64,000 nt of DNA from Margaritifera margaritifera (taxonomy: Eukaryota > Mollusca > Bivalvia > Unionida > Margaritiferidae), in assembly GCA_029931535.1 (NCBI GenBank), contig JAQPZY010001555.1, forward strand, positions 3,627,001 through 3,691,000, in the 5' to 3' direction. The notes below the pieces were generated by a model. It did no database searches. It saw only the letters and a program-made list of their open reading frames with translations, and had not been told where the DNA came from. Made by a program: the position numbers and the translations under genes. Each line of letters opens with the position of its first letter. Position 1 is the first letter of the stretch. Positions 49,430 to 60,800 of this stretch are shown here, piece by piece.

Positions 49430-50190
49430 CGGAAAAACAATAGTGTTGGAATAAATTATTTATTAAAATTGGTGTCATCACGAAGAAGAAAACAGCACGG
49501 AGAGAAAGATATCTACAAAAAATACTTGACTGTTATCAATACACCAAAACAATTACCAGGACATAAAAGACTGTGGAGACATCTCGATAAATTTAATGAT
49601 TGTTGAAGGCTCAATAGTGTACACAGAATTATTCTCGATAAAGGCAAAAGCTATTGCATTTAATATCATGAAAAAAAACATTTGAACTCAACAGATACGT
49701 GTCATAGATGGAAAGATATTGAAAAACTAGGTGCGTGACTATGTTCACAACACTGGAATGTATAGAGGGGTTGCTCAAACAATTTAAATCTTAGGTATGC
49801 AAAATTCACTCGGCTCTTATTCACGACTGTACAGGATATGACAGTCATCTGTTCATAAAGACATTTGAAAAAACACTTGATCCAGATAATTAAGTAAAGG
49901 TAATACCGAATAATGGCAAGAAATATAGTTTATTTAGCAAGGATTTTCGAGTTGACAGGTTCATGAAGGACGATAAGGAAATAGCTGTATTAAGAACGAT
50001 TAGATTTCTGTATAGCTTTTGGTTCATGGGACGGTCATTAGAACAGCTGACTGAATATATATGTGATGAAACATTTTGGAGTAATTACATCCAAATATTG
50101 ACGAAAGACATTTACCCATATGATTACACTGACAGATTTGAACGATTGAACAAAACAGCCACGTCGCCTCTAGGGCTGATATTTTTTTAG
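49430..50190 (+). pseudogene. Polinton-like protein-primed DNA polymerase B remnant, unit 3
   Basis: The N-terminal part matches 29976-30305. Further on, broken plus frames give an RG..Q..NL-like stretch near 49770-49800 and a YDSHL-like exonuclease-domain stretch near 49835. Then the open frame 49963-50190 has TIRFLYSFWFMGRSLEQL and IYPYDYTDRFERLNK, a segment order typical of the exonuclease region of DNA_pol_B_2 proteins of Polintons. Catalytic palm motifs are absent and the element is truncated near 50200. Confidence 0.65.
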
Positions 50191-50490
50191 GGGAGAGGGG
50201 AATTAACTGATTAAATATTACATTAACTGTCCCGATAGTGCGGAGGTACATCGTACTATTTCAGAACACAATGTCGAGATCTGTTCGAGACCCGTCATAT
50301 ACACAATTTATTATTTTCTTATTTATTGAGCGCACTTGCTTATTATCCTTGATTTGTTGCAAGTAGGGCACCAGATTGGTGTCAACTGTATGAACTGAAA
50401 TGGATTCAAATTATAAATGATTCTAACTTCCGGTGGACAGTAATACCTCAGGGGATAATTGGTATCACGATAACTTGACGAACGTGCGGA
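50191..50490. other. Short junction stretch, nothing recognised
   Basis: No conserved frame and no paralogue seen in this window. Confidence 0.5.
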
Positions 50491-50492
50491 GT

Positions 50493-51600
50493 TCATAGAC
50501 TTTCGTTTCGCCTAGGGGCTCCAATGTAAGTAGTGTTAAATACATATTTGAATCCATCGAAGCAGCACCCCGGCGAATCTGGTGTAAGAAAGCAACGGAT
50601 TATGTCCTTGAGGATGTACAGGTCCAACAAAATCATTAGTTCGTCGTCCTCGGGGACTGAAAGACATGAGTAAATAGATGGGATTTTGCAAATTATTTTA
50701 TTTAAATGACAAAGGTCAGTGACTCGGTTATAAAATATCTCTCTCAAAAAGCTGTCTTGGCAGCTGCAGCCAATTTATGCTAACGTTCGTATGTCAGAGC
50801 GCTTGAAAGTATATACGAAGGCGGTGCATCATGAAAGTGCCAGAATTCTACTTCGAATCCCCAGCCTCTTTATGAAAGCAGCTCTGGATGAGAACCACCC
50901 TTTGCATCGATTCTCACAGCAGTGTGCGCTTTGTGGACCCCTGTTTATCTGATGGTATTGTTTTATTTTATCTATTATAAGGCTGAACTCTTCATCGAAG
51001 ATGTATCCATCTTTGAATGCCCTACATGTGTGGTTTGAGAGAATATTCTGTTTGACCTCTGCTAGCATCCTCTTGTTATGTATTTTGACTTTTACCTGGA
51101 AACGTCGGCAAATAAACTTGCCTGCAATCCCGTATAGGGCATCGGCCTCAAGCCCCTCAACAATGTGGGCTACAATAATAACAGAGTAATAATACACCGA
51201 AGGCTCCAATACTACTGATCGATATGAACCCTGCCGATAAACATCCAGGTATAATTGGATTCAAGATAGATTGTGCCAGTGAATTTAGAATCTCTATGTG
51301 CAGTGTCCTTCAGGTATGATTATAGAATTTGCATTCGTAATGTCTTCACCGCAGTCCCCTTCCCTCTCAATGATAAACGATGTTAATGAACGTTCGAGCC
51401 AGATTGCTTGGACAGGCCACTCGTGGGGTTATACCTCCGAACTCGCTGTCTTTCGTCTCGCCATCGCAGACGAAGAGCCTCTTGAATACGAAATTGCAGT
51501 TCATCAGGGCTTGACTGGGGAAAGTCATAGTCACAAACATAGATCTCTACCCGCTCACTGTCTCCTCGTTTTCGAAACTTCAAAACGTCTAAACTTCAAA
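50493..51600 (-). pseudogene. Unrecognised minus-strand gene or genes of the fossil element
   Basis: Minus frames at 51383-51583 (start codon would be TTG), 50829-51209 (126 codons) and 50493-50747 (84 codons) lie in succession and have ordinary soluble-protein composition. The middle one contains ADALYGIAGKFICRRF and a Cys/His-containing AHCCENRCKGW stretch. I do not recognise a family. A neighbouring plus frame at 51298-51642 overlaps the first and is less convincing. They could be parts of one reading frame broken by shifts. Confidence 0.4.
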
Positions 51601-51649
51601 GACTGCCTCCCCTTTTTTGAGGACACAGTACAAAAGCCATAGAGGCGTT

Positions 51650-52315
51650 TTCTTCCAGGTCGGGTATATTGCTAAGAACACCGGCTTACGGCAGTTCTAA
51701 ATACAAGAGCCGATAACGGCGTGACGAGCCAGCGGTGATGGTATTGTAGCAAATCAGAGGGTCATGCACCTTTTCACTCTAGCTGCATATAGCCCATTTT
51801 ACGGTTCATAACCTCGACAGCTTTGAGGCCACTTGGGTGTCGACGTATGACCTTTTAACTCAAGCGAGACACGACATTTTTTTTGCCTGGGCAGCTTTCC
51901 TTTGGACTGTATCTCGAGGAATACCGTGATGGGCAGTCCGTTGTTAATTAGGTTGTGTTGTCTGTCGGTGACTCGGATCTTTAAATTAACTCAGGACGTG
52001 GGTATTGGACTGTCGTGGCAACGCCAGACTTAGCACATGATGCAGGGGCAATTCCTACAAGTGTAGAGTGAGCGCCGTAGAAAACATTTTCTGTGGAAGG
52101 AAATATGGTGCCGGTTGATAAACTATGCCTTCTGCACGGCAAAGTCAAATAGCCTGTCTCCAGTATAAAGACCGGCCCTAAATCCTCTCATTAACTGGTC
52201 CTATGATGGATCACAAGCCAGAGCTAAGCTGCACATCATAATTGACTAGGACCACCGTCGTTATCAGCAACTTGGCCATGGAAACCTTGAGCGACAGATC
52301 TGACCGAACCCTGCT
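51650..52315. other. GC-richer fossil-element stretch without a clear frame
   Basis: It continues the base composition of the neighbouring remnants, but every frame is short. Nothing is recognised. Confidence 0.4.
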
Positions 52316-52833
52316 TTGCATGCATGCCAAGGACGCAGAGGCATGGCTCAATCATTAACGTATTCGACGAACCACAAATTGGTCGCCATTGATATTGTGC
52401 CAGCCGACGCAGTTGGTAACAGATCGAAGGTCTATCATGAGACCCACCCCCAAAAGGTTATCAATGTACTGCTGCAGGAGATTTGTTTCCCCATTTTGGA
52501 CACGCTTTAGCCTAACAAACATAATGCAACATGTCACCAAAAGCCTTTACAAGATGGCTATGGATGGAAAGGACTTCACGCTTGCCAACATACAGATAGC
52601 TCAAGAACAAGGCACAACAAGCGACTTTGTTGCCATCTTTCCTGGGGCGTTCACCATGTACCGGCCCTTCAACGTCAGAGCGACCGATACGCTCGTTCAA
52701 AAATGGCGCGACAATCACATGCAGTTCTGGTATAACCAAATTAGTTTCACTGTTTGGTGTGCAACAATGGACTGTACAGAGTTTCAGGTTTCGCCGCACA
52801 AATGAAAAGTCGCCAGGATGGGCACGGAACTGA
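52316..52833 (+). pseudogene. Unrecognised virus- or Polinton-like gene remnant, block copy 2
   Basis: Plus frames 52316-52510 and 52389-52805 overlap and together look like one protein with a frameshift near 52505. The second frame is 138 codons long and aligns with bases 3-272 at the window start. Shared blocks include DGKDFTLANI and MYRPFNV, with a WCA motif later. The stop at the end is the same TGA as in copy 1. The family was not identified. Confidence 0.5.
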
Positions 52834-53087
52834 GTTTTACTATTCCTCAGCCCCAGAGAGGAACTTTTCAGAAACTGTCGGTTGGACGCCCTACTAGATG
52901 AGGTTGCAGATGGGCTCCTACTCTCAGGGGTCAGAAGCCGACAACGCCTGAACGACCTTTATCCTGGACAAGTGGAAGGGCCTTACTCATGCCAGTGCTG
53001 TGTGTATTAACGAGCGGTACCCACGCGCAAATCGGACTAAAACCTGCATCATCGGGACAGGTACAGCTATTGAAAAGCAGAAGCAAT

Positions 53088-53127
53088 TTTTGTATGATCA
53101 AAAATTATCTTTCGTAGCTAAGTTAAG
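53088..53127. other. 40-bp segment identical to LINE sequence at 28011-28050
   Basis: Exact 40-base match in the same orientation. The paralogous position near 571 lacks it. Confidence 0.9.
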
Positions 53128-53193
53128 TTAAACATAACAGACACCAATAACAATCACAAAGACCTAGAATGCGCAATAAATAAGTAGCAGAAT

Positions 53194-53610
53194 ATGATGC
53201 GCTACACCAACTCTAAGGTCGACGTAGGGTTTGGAACTGGCCTTTCAATGGTCTCGAGTGACATAGAACCCCGTGTCGGCACCATCCAAGAAAAGACTAA
53301 AGATATAGTAGTGGCTTGTGCAGAGCAAACCCTGGTAATTAATACTAATGTCAACACAACCCCGGTACCAACGCCTGTCGATACAGCTGAAATGGTCTGG
53401 TTTGGATCCTTGTTGTAAACTTGTAGCGAGCACTAGTAAGCCGCCGAAATCTATAAGGAGGGCACAAAGATGTCCTGGAAGCCAACTGGCTACTTTGCAG
53501 AGGAAATCGAGGAGCCAAGCGATGACAATCACTATGGTACCCGGAAAGGCCGCGGCCATCTTCGCAGTTGCTTTTTTAACCATTACTCGACACCACCTTT
53601 GTTAGGATGA
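53194..53610 (+). pseudogene. Unrecognised gene remnant of the fossil element, with a possible membrane segment
   Basis: The plus frame 53194-53418 aligns with 630-840. After it, plus frame 53348-53605 carries a short Ala-rich hydrophobic stretch (GKAAAIFAVAFLTI) that might be a membrane helix. The segment 53480-53680 is missing from copy 1, where the sequence jumps from TCCTGGAAG to GTGCTAATAATC. No family recognised. Confidence 0.35.
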
Positions 53611-53619
53611 TCCAGAGAC

Positions 53620-54240
53620 TTTGGTAAATCTTGCATTGTCAAGCAGCCATCACTGTTGACGGTTACCGCTAGCACAATGGTGCTAATAATCATAGACAGT
53701 GCCGTCAGGATGCATGCGGCTGTGATGCCCTGCTAGCGAAAGAGCGTAGAAAAGCGTTGGCCCAAGATCATGTCCTCATTGATGACCCGATAATTGTTTC
53801 GGGGATGCGATTGATCTCAGAGCGAATGGCATCCAGATTTGCACTCGCCTCCTCAAATCTGGAAGACATCTGCTCCTCAAGATCACGCAACTAATTAATT
53901 CAATTTTGCCTCTCGGATTCCGTTATTTCTACCTCATGTATTTTTTTTTTATCGATGTGATATCTTCATCAAACTCTGTTATCTTTGCCCTATCGTTCAC
54001 AAGCTCACCTCAGCTCCTGGGCGACGGGCTACAGTATGAGCTCACTTTCAATTAGGCCGCGGGAGACACGAACGCCATCTACACCATCGATAACATCTCA
54101 CTGGAACACGACATGGTAACGCAGCCCGAGGTAGCGTGCATTATCAGGGATCAATGTAAGTGGTAGCTGGTCGTGCTGTTCGATCGCGTGCTCCTTCACA
54201 CTCCGCTATCATCAGGAGACAAACGGGATGTGGCATGAAA
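53620..54240 (+). pseudogene. Capsid-like or structural gene remnant, copy 2 with internal deletion
   Basis: Aligns with 930-1352 and then directly with 1898-1960. No long open frame remains. The minus strand of 53790-53900 would read as a Glu/Ser-rich helix, but copy comparison does not favour either strand. Confidence 0.4.
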
Positions 54241-54449
54241 TGGTGTTGCTATGGATAACTAAAGTGACGTTCAGTGTGCGATAGCGTGCGATGGTCATAC
54301 GGAGCTACCAGGCGCATGGCAGGCGAGTTTTGGCGTTATGGATTTAAGGCAATCTCCAAGGGTTTGACACGGCACCATGTCCGTCAGCCACGCTGCCAAG
54401 TGTAAGCGTGCGGTAGATACGGTCAAGCCCCTTGATGGCAAGATGAGTG

Positions 54450-55075
54450 TCCATGACTTCCTGCACTATGTATTCTGCGTGTGAGTTAATTTTGAGCTTT
54501 TTGGCGTTGCACGCATACTTCTACCCCATCACACAGTCGCCCGGTTGGAACTCATATGGAGGTTCCTGCATGCGCTGTGACCACGCGTTCAAGCGGTCGA
54601 CGATATCATTGGTAAAGGCGATATGCGGATTGAAGCTTCGTCTGGCAACTCCTTCCATTCCACAGTTAATGACGTGGCTCACGGCTAGCACGAAACCCTC
54701 ATTGTCCTGGCAGGAACTGAGATCCTCGTAGAAGGCGGCGACTATTGTACGATCCTTTTGAGCATAGCGCTTGGAGTCTTGTAGATAAAGTACTCGTGGA
54801 CAGATTTTGCTCAGCACCTAGGCATAGTAAGCTTCTACGACCATGTCGAGCGCTTGCCCCACGGGTTCGCTCTAGCATGGATCGCCAGACACGAGGATGA
54901 AGTGGGTTGCTCTGTGCTTTTCCGCAAACTTGAAAAACCACTCAAGCTGACTCACCCTGTAGAGAAACACTTCATCGAGGAGTATGGTGTCGTATGGCAA
55001 CAGGTCGTGAGGCGTAATTGTCTTGCTCATCAGCGCCCTCAGGTCCCAGACTGAGCAGCATGTGCTACGTTATGG
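54450..55075 (-). pseudogene. Superfamily 1 helicase-like remnant, copy 2
   Basis: On the minus strand, bases around 54970-55000 encode DTILLDEVFL (Walker B, motif II) and bases around 54885-54905 encode FILVSGDPC followed by TAG (motif III without its Gln). The frame resumes as 54521-54817 (98 codons) with DSKRYAQKDRTIVAAFYEDL and ends in a QPGDCVMG region, which may lead toward later helicase motifs. A second frame 54699-54941 overlaps and is a shadow. The P-loop (motif I) would lie upstream and is not seen. Confidence 0.55.
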
Positions 55076-55079
55076 CCTA

Positions 55080-56195
55080 AAAGCTCCCTCCCCCTTCGCG
55101 GGATTTTCCATGGCAAAATTACTTGCAGTCACTTTCCGGCAGCCAGCAACCATCTCATTACGAGGCTCATTCTTCCGGTTACGCATACATCTCGAGGGTT
55201 AGACGTGGACCCTATCGCCCAAGACTACGGTTCCACATGGAATATATTACCTTTGTCGTTCTCTAAATAAAGCTCACTAGATGGATTTAGCGGATATTTA
55301 CGTTTCTAACTTGATAACACATCACTTGTAGGCTTCTGAAAACCTTTTTGTAACATTGTATGTTATTCTTACCCCGTTATCAATTAAGTATCTTTTTCTT
55401 CCCTTGACATATATCTAATCAGTTGTCTCACATTAGTGTTATTGTTTTCTATTTGAATGCAACGTTATCTAAAAAAGGTATTTCATATTGAGACAGCAGC
55501 CTTCTCATCTGGAAATACCTATGAAATTTGTATACTGATTTCGCTAACTCTGAAACAGTTTTGTATGACAAATGCTTGTAGGAATCACACAATCTGATAA
55601 TGCTATCCACACTGCCCAGTTTGATTAATTCTGACATCGCTGTTGGAATATGGATTTTGCTGTATAATTTTATTATCATCATTTACAAATTGTAAACTGT
55701 AGCTATACAAATACAATTATTGGTTTAGATGTGAAAAATTGAGCTACAGTATAGTAAACATTTACCTCATGAAATTGTTGTTCTCCGCAGCGATAAACTG
55801 TGTTTCACGGCAAGGATAGGGTGCTGTATTTTTTGTCTTTTAAATCTGAAGTCCATGTATCTAATATAAAATGTTAAAGAATGGCATCTGTACATCGTAT
55901 ATTACATTGACTTTCATGTTTCTACACTCACGTGTAATTTTGTGTTGATTTATTTTCTCTTATACTTGCATTTGTTCCGTTGGTATATCAATTTAATCTA
56001 GTTTCCTTTGCACAATCTTTGCATCTCTGATTTATTTTTCGTTTTCCCATTCCTTTATCAGTTTTATCTTTTGCATTTGTAAAATTTTACAACTTCTGTA
56101 CAATTTATTTATGTTGTTTAATTTCGAATTTCAATTATTATTAAAAGAAAGTTCTGTTTTATCTGCAGCTTGATATCGTAAACTTTCTTTCCCAA
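55080..56195 (-). other. AT-rich stretch with one minus-strand ORF, unassigned
   Basis: The minus frame 55449-55682 (77 codons, SELIKLGSVDSIIRLCDSY and KFHRYFQMRRLL) looks protein-like but has no recognised family. The rest has only short frames. Confidence 0.3.
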
Positions 56196-56370
56196 TCAAT
56201 TGATTTTGGTTAACTTTGTGGTAATTCTTTGAAATCTGAAATATGTTTAAATGTATCAATGATTACATCTCGCATGCCAGCTTGTAGTCTTTTACATTCG
56301 ATTTATTTGTCAGCTTTTTGAAAGTGTGGTGAGAGTCAACATAATATTTTTCAATGTTGTCTTTTTTTGT
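56196..56370 (-). pseudogene. Second copy of the integrase C-terminal segment
   Basis: Matches 2860-3060 (shared TTAACTTTGTGGTAATTCTT and GTAGTCTTTTACATTCG) with a deletion of about 40 bp. It places this block in the same gene order as the block at the window start. Confidence 0.6.
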
Positions 56371-57819
56371 TTCTTATGCCATGTCAATTGTAACCCAGTT
56401 CGCATATTTTTTATATTTCAGTCGCCTTATCACGTTGTTCTATGTACCATTTAATTTGTAAACTGTGATGTTTTTAGATGTACTTTCTTTTTTATACCTG
56501 GTTTCGTTATCAGTAAAAATTCGCATGCCGTACATGTTTATCTATTTCATTTTCCAATCCGCTGTTTTCTCCCACATCTGTCACATTCTTTGTAAGCTGT
56601 TATGTTTATTTTTATAAAAACAGTTTTTATTTTTCCTTAGCTCTGCTATGCATGTTCAGTGATTCGTCTTTTATTTTGACGTAATAATATTTTCAGGTGG
56701 TTTCGAAGAGTTCACAATTCATCAAATCTACTCCAATTCACAACAACATACTTTTTTCATTATTCCAATCATACCCTCTCGAATCATAACTATGTGTGTA
56801 TAAGTTTTTGTTTTAAACATGAAGAGGAAAATGTGTTTCTAGCGCGCTTCCAAAATTGAGAATGAGATGATATGTATGTATGTATGCATTAGCGTTTAAC
56901 TGGAACTCTGCACCATAATGGCTATATGGTGCCAATTGAAAGAAAAAAAAATACTTACGTAACTATTAAAAGTGCTGTTAAACGCTAATACATACATATC
57001 ATTTCACTCTTAATTTTGGAAGAATGTTAGAAACCCATTTCCCTCTTCATGTTTAGAAAGGTGCTATCTTACTGGGGGTCTTGTGCAATTCTTGGTTTTT
57101 ACATTTTTGGAAATTTACTTTTAATTGGCAACATTGTTGCACTGAGGTACCGTTAAACGCTGATAAATACATACATATCATCTCATTCTTTTTTTGGAAG
57201 CGCGTTAGAAACCTAAATCCCTCTTCATGTTTACATTTATTTGGAAGGTTTTATCTTTCTGAAGTTTTTGTGCAATTCTTGTTTTTACATTTTTGGAACT
57301 TTACTTTGAATTGACACCATATAGCCATTATTGTGTTGAGGTGCCGTTAAACGTTAATACATGTATACATATCATCACACTCTTAACTTTGGAAGCGAGT
57401 AATATTTCCTCTTTGGATTATAACTGTACAATAAATAATATACGGGACAAAATTTTGGGTGGTTATGCATTGGCATTATTGTCATATCATGTTATATTTT
57501 CCTTTGTTTTAGTCTCTAAAATAGATCACATGTTGGCAAGTTAACTCAATAGAGTGTTCATGCCAACTTAAAATACCTGATTTGCCAAGATGTACATAGT
57601 TCAAGGTATAACGTTTTCTTCTTTTTCAAGCATATATTAGGATTATATTCTTTGATTTTTTTCTCCATAACGCAACGGTATGGAACTAGACAGTTCGTTT
57701 ACGTTTTGAGATTTGTAATTGTTATTTGTTTGTGTCGTCCGCCTTGAAAAGGGACCCGTCGATCTCGAAAAAGCTTTGTCAGTGCCTCATACTAGCTACA
57801 CCGTGCTTTCTCATGCTTG

Positions 57820-57823
<4 letters not shown>
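56371..57823. repeat. Unit flank block, unit 4
   Basis: From about 56750 it matches 20060-21090 and 39850-40560, including a short (ATGT)n run at 56873-56886. Before 56750 it is AT-rich and unassigned. Confidence 0.6.

Positions 57824-57893
<70 letters not shown>
57824..57893. repeat. (TC)n microsatellite, unit 4
   Basis: About 70 bp of pure TC. The TA part present in units 1-3 is missing. Confidence 0.97.
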
Positions 57894-57897
<4 letters not shown>

Positions 57898-57939
57898 TAG
57901 GATATATAACTGTGGCCGGCACATGTCAAGTAGTATGCA

Positions 57940-58270
57940 TTGAGGAATGTGGTTGTGGTCTTGCGAGTGCTGCAACTACCAAAATTTGAGATGCCAGAAA
58001 CCCAAGAACTCCTATATAACCTCTTTGATATGGGGATGTGTCGTTGTCATACAAAACTAATATTCGTATTTTGTCTATTATTATAGTATTGTTAGAGAAA
58101 AAAGAGATTCACTCAGCAACTTTTCTCTAACATCATACTTGCTTACACGTCCAGGGTTGGTCCTAGAAATACTATTTCGGTTATGCTATGCAGGTGGTAA
58201 TCGTACCCACGCTGATTTGTTCTACGAAAAGGTTTTTGAAACGATAATGTTGACCATGTATAACTCTACA
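57940..58270 (+). pseudogene. LINE 3' relic, unit 4 (shortened)
   Basis: Matches 21655-21990. The part carrying the VIREW motif is deleted. Confidence 0.45.
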
Positions 58271-59924
58271 GTAAATTCTACAATCGACCACTATCTCCTA
58301 TAAGACTTTCGTTCTTAGACAATAATTTTGATTATGATCATACTGATATTTCAGATGAAGAGTGATAATTGTACTTCGAATGGATGGAAGCAATGGAACC
58401 ACGAAATGTAGTTAGCAAAATATTAATAACTTTCATAAAATATATTTTTTTGTTATACCCTTAATGTTTCATTATCTTAGTCCATATTGGATTCCAATGA
58501 TTGATCCACAAGTTTGACTTCATTTCCGCCACTATTACCTTAATGCTGAAGCAAACAATAAAGTGCTTGCACCTGAAATGTTGCTTAAGTTGACAAATTT
58601 CTACTTTTTAGTGAGTACATAGGTTAAATAAGCAGATGACGTGTTCACACTATACCGGGACAATCGCTCTCCAGGTCCCAAAGAACTTTTTTCTCGCCAT
58701 TATTTCATTTCAAGTTGCAATATACCAATTATTTTTCAAAACATAAACAATTTGAATACATCAGATCAGAAAAACTACTAGTACTGTTTTCAGCATCATG
58801 ACAGAGATGAACAAATCTCGAAATTGATTGAGAGAAATTACCTTATTTATTTTGCAAACTGAGTACGAAAAATCATCAACCGGAAGATTTATATTTCCTA
58901 ACCTTCCCTTGGCCCTTGGTTATCAAATTTCCTAATGTAGAATGAATGTTCATCGCCGACCATATGGTCATAATGAATTACTCTATAATCAATGTCTAGA
59001 ACAAAGTATTAGTTCTCAATGATTGGACTACAAAGCTGACCTTTCTTCTTGAATGGATATATCTATATTATTTAAGGAACCACAGGAAAAGGAAGACAAA
59101 TATTCTTCTTCCGTTTCACTAAGGCGTTTTTGGTGGTAAAAGTTCTGCATATTTATTACAAATATATTGCCAGAAAAAAAACATTTTGCTTAAATAAATA
59201 CTTATCTAAACTCCAAAGCAGTTTTTTATAAAAACAAATTTTGCAAAATCAATTTGTGTATTTTTTATTGTTTGTTTTGTTCATGTTTTACAGAGTTGTA
59301 AATTCCGTGCGAAAATATGAGTTCAGTTGATATTTTACTAAGATATATAATTATATAGACTGGTGCCTTGTCTTGGGACTAAACGATACACTTTATTTTA
59401 TTTAATTAATAGCTAGAGATTCAATCAAAATATCAGTCATATTGCCCCTTAAAAGTAGAAGATTGATTTGGAATTATATTATTTTATTCCGGTTGAAATG
59501 TTTTTCTTGCAAGATCGAAGTTATGGTGAATTATGGAAGCACTGTGAAGATAGAAGTGTAGATACATATATACATACATACATCACAACCAAAATATGAA
59601 CCTACATATGAACCGACCTACACTCAGATATACTTACGTTCATGCACGGAGAACCGCATAAAGAGTAATAGAAAGTCACAGAAACACACATCATATAGAA
59701 ATGTACAAGCATACACCTACCACTAACCTACCAAGCTGTAAACCTACTTTACATACACATTTACATACCTACATACCATACGTGCCTAATACATGCATAG
59801 AGACAAACAGACAGGCATACATAAACAGATCTTGATATTTTGATACGTTGTAAGCGAAATTTTAAAAAATGGTTTTAGTTTAAGATAATGACATAGAATT
59901 TCTGTTGAAGTACAAGAAAGCACA
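58271..59924. repeat. AT-rich unit block before receptor copy 4
   Basis: Shared non-coding block. It gives the uninterrupted site for the LINE at 42519-43640. Confidence 0.6.
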
Positions 59925-60215
59925 ATGTTGTTCTCTGACAGTGATCCAATACCAGTCGTAATGACGGCTCTAATCTGTATAAGACTCTTATTGGTAGCAT
60001 TTCCAGAGAATCGAGGTATATGTTTTTGCTCTGCTCCTATTGAATACACTATTAACATGATTCCAGTTCTAGCGAGAATCACTAAGATCACGCCCATATA
60101 TTGGATGTCACGATTACAGCATCAGCAATATAGGCAGCGTGTATCAGGACAGCGCAAATCATAGTCTGGAGTCAGAGAGACATTTATCGATGGATATTGA
60201 GATGAGTGGTACAGA
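59925..60215. promoter_or_regulatory. Conserved block upstream of receptor copy 4
   Basis: Copy of the block at 11945. The minus frame 59786-60097 and plus frame 59925-60164 are both open but not assigned. Confidence 0.35.
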
Positions 60216-60800
60216 GGAAAATCTGCGGGATTATAGCATGAATTGGAACCGTTTAACTAAGGCTTTTCTTCTTTTTGACTCACTTTCTTTATTTAAGCAG
60301 CATGATTTATATACATTTATATAAACGGATTTTCATAACCTCCCTGTCACAACGATATTTTTTGGTATATATGTAATTTGAAGTGGATCAGTGAAGTCAC
60401 TGACTTCACCTGTCGCCGACATCGGAATCACCGAGTGTAGACATATATGATTAATACAAAGACTCAAGAGAGTTTACGACACATTTGGCATGCAACTAAT
60501 GATAGTATACTACCTCTTACAGTGCCTCACTTAGATGAGTTTCAGAAACTACCAGTACATGATGGAAAATGTTTCAGAGTGCTTTGCTTTTTCTTCGTTT
60601 GGACTTTCTGATCACGTCAGGACAATTCTGTTATGAGCGATGATGCTACTAAACGATAACAAGTTGCATCCAGATAATAACAACTATTCCAACTGTAAAG
60701 GTGCGTACATAATATTGATTTAATACATTCTTTGGATATTTGTTGGCGACACTTAATTTTTGTAATTTGGTATTCCAGAATATCTGAAGGGTAGTGGGAG

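Noticed and set aside
53245..53583. 112-codon minus-strand frame with hydrophobic parts
   Set aside because: It overlaps a plus-strand frame shared with copy 1 and has no motif. Two-strand openness in a GC-richer fossil is not evidence of coding.
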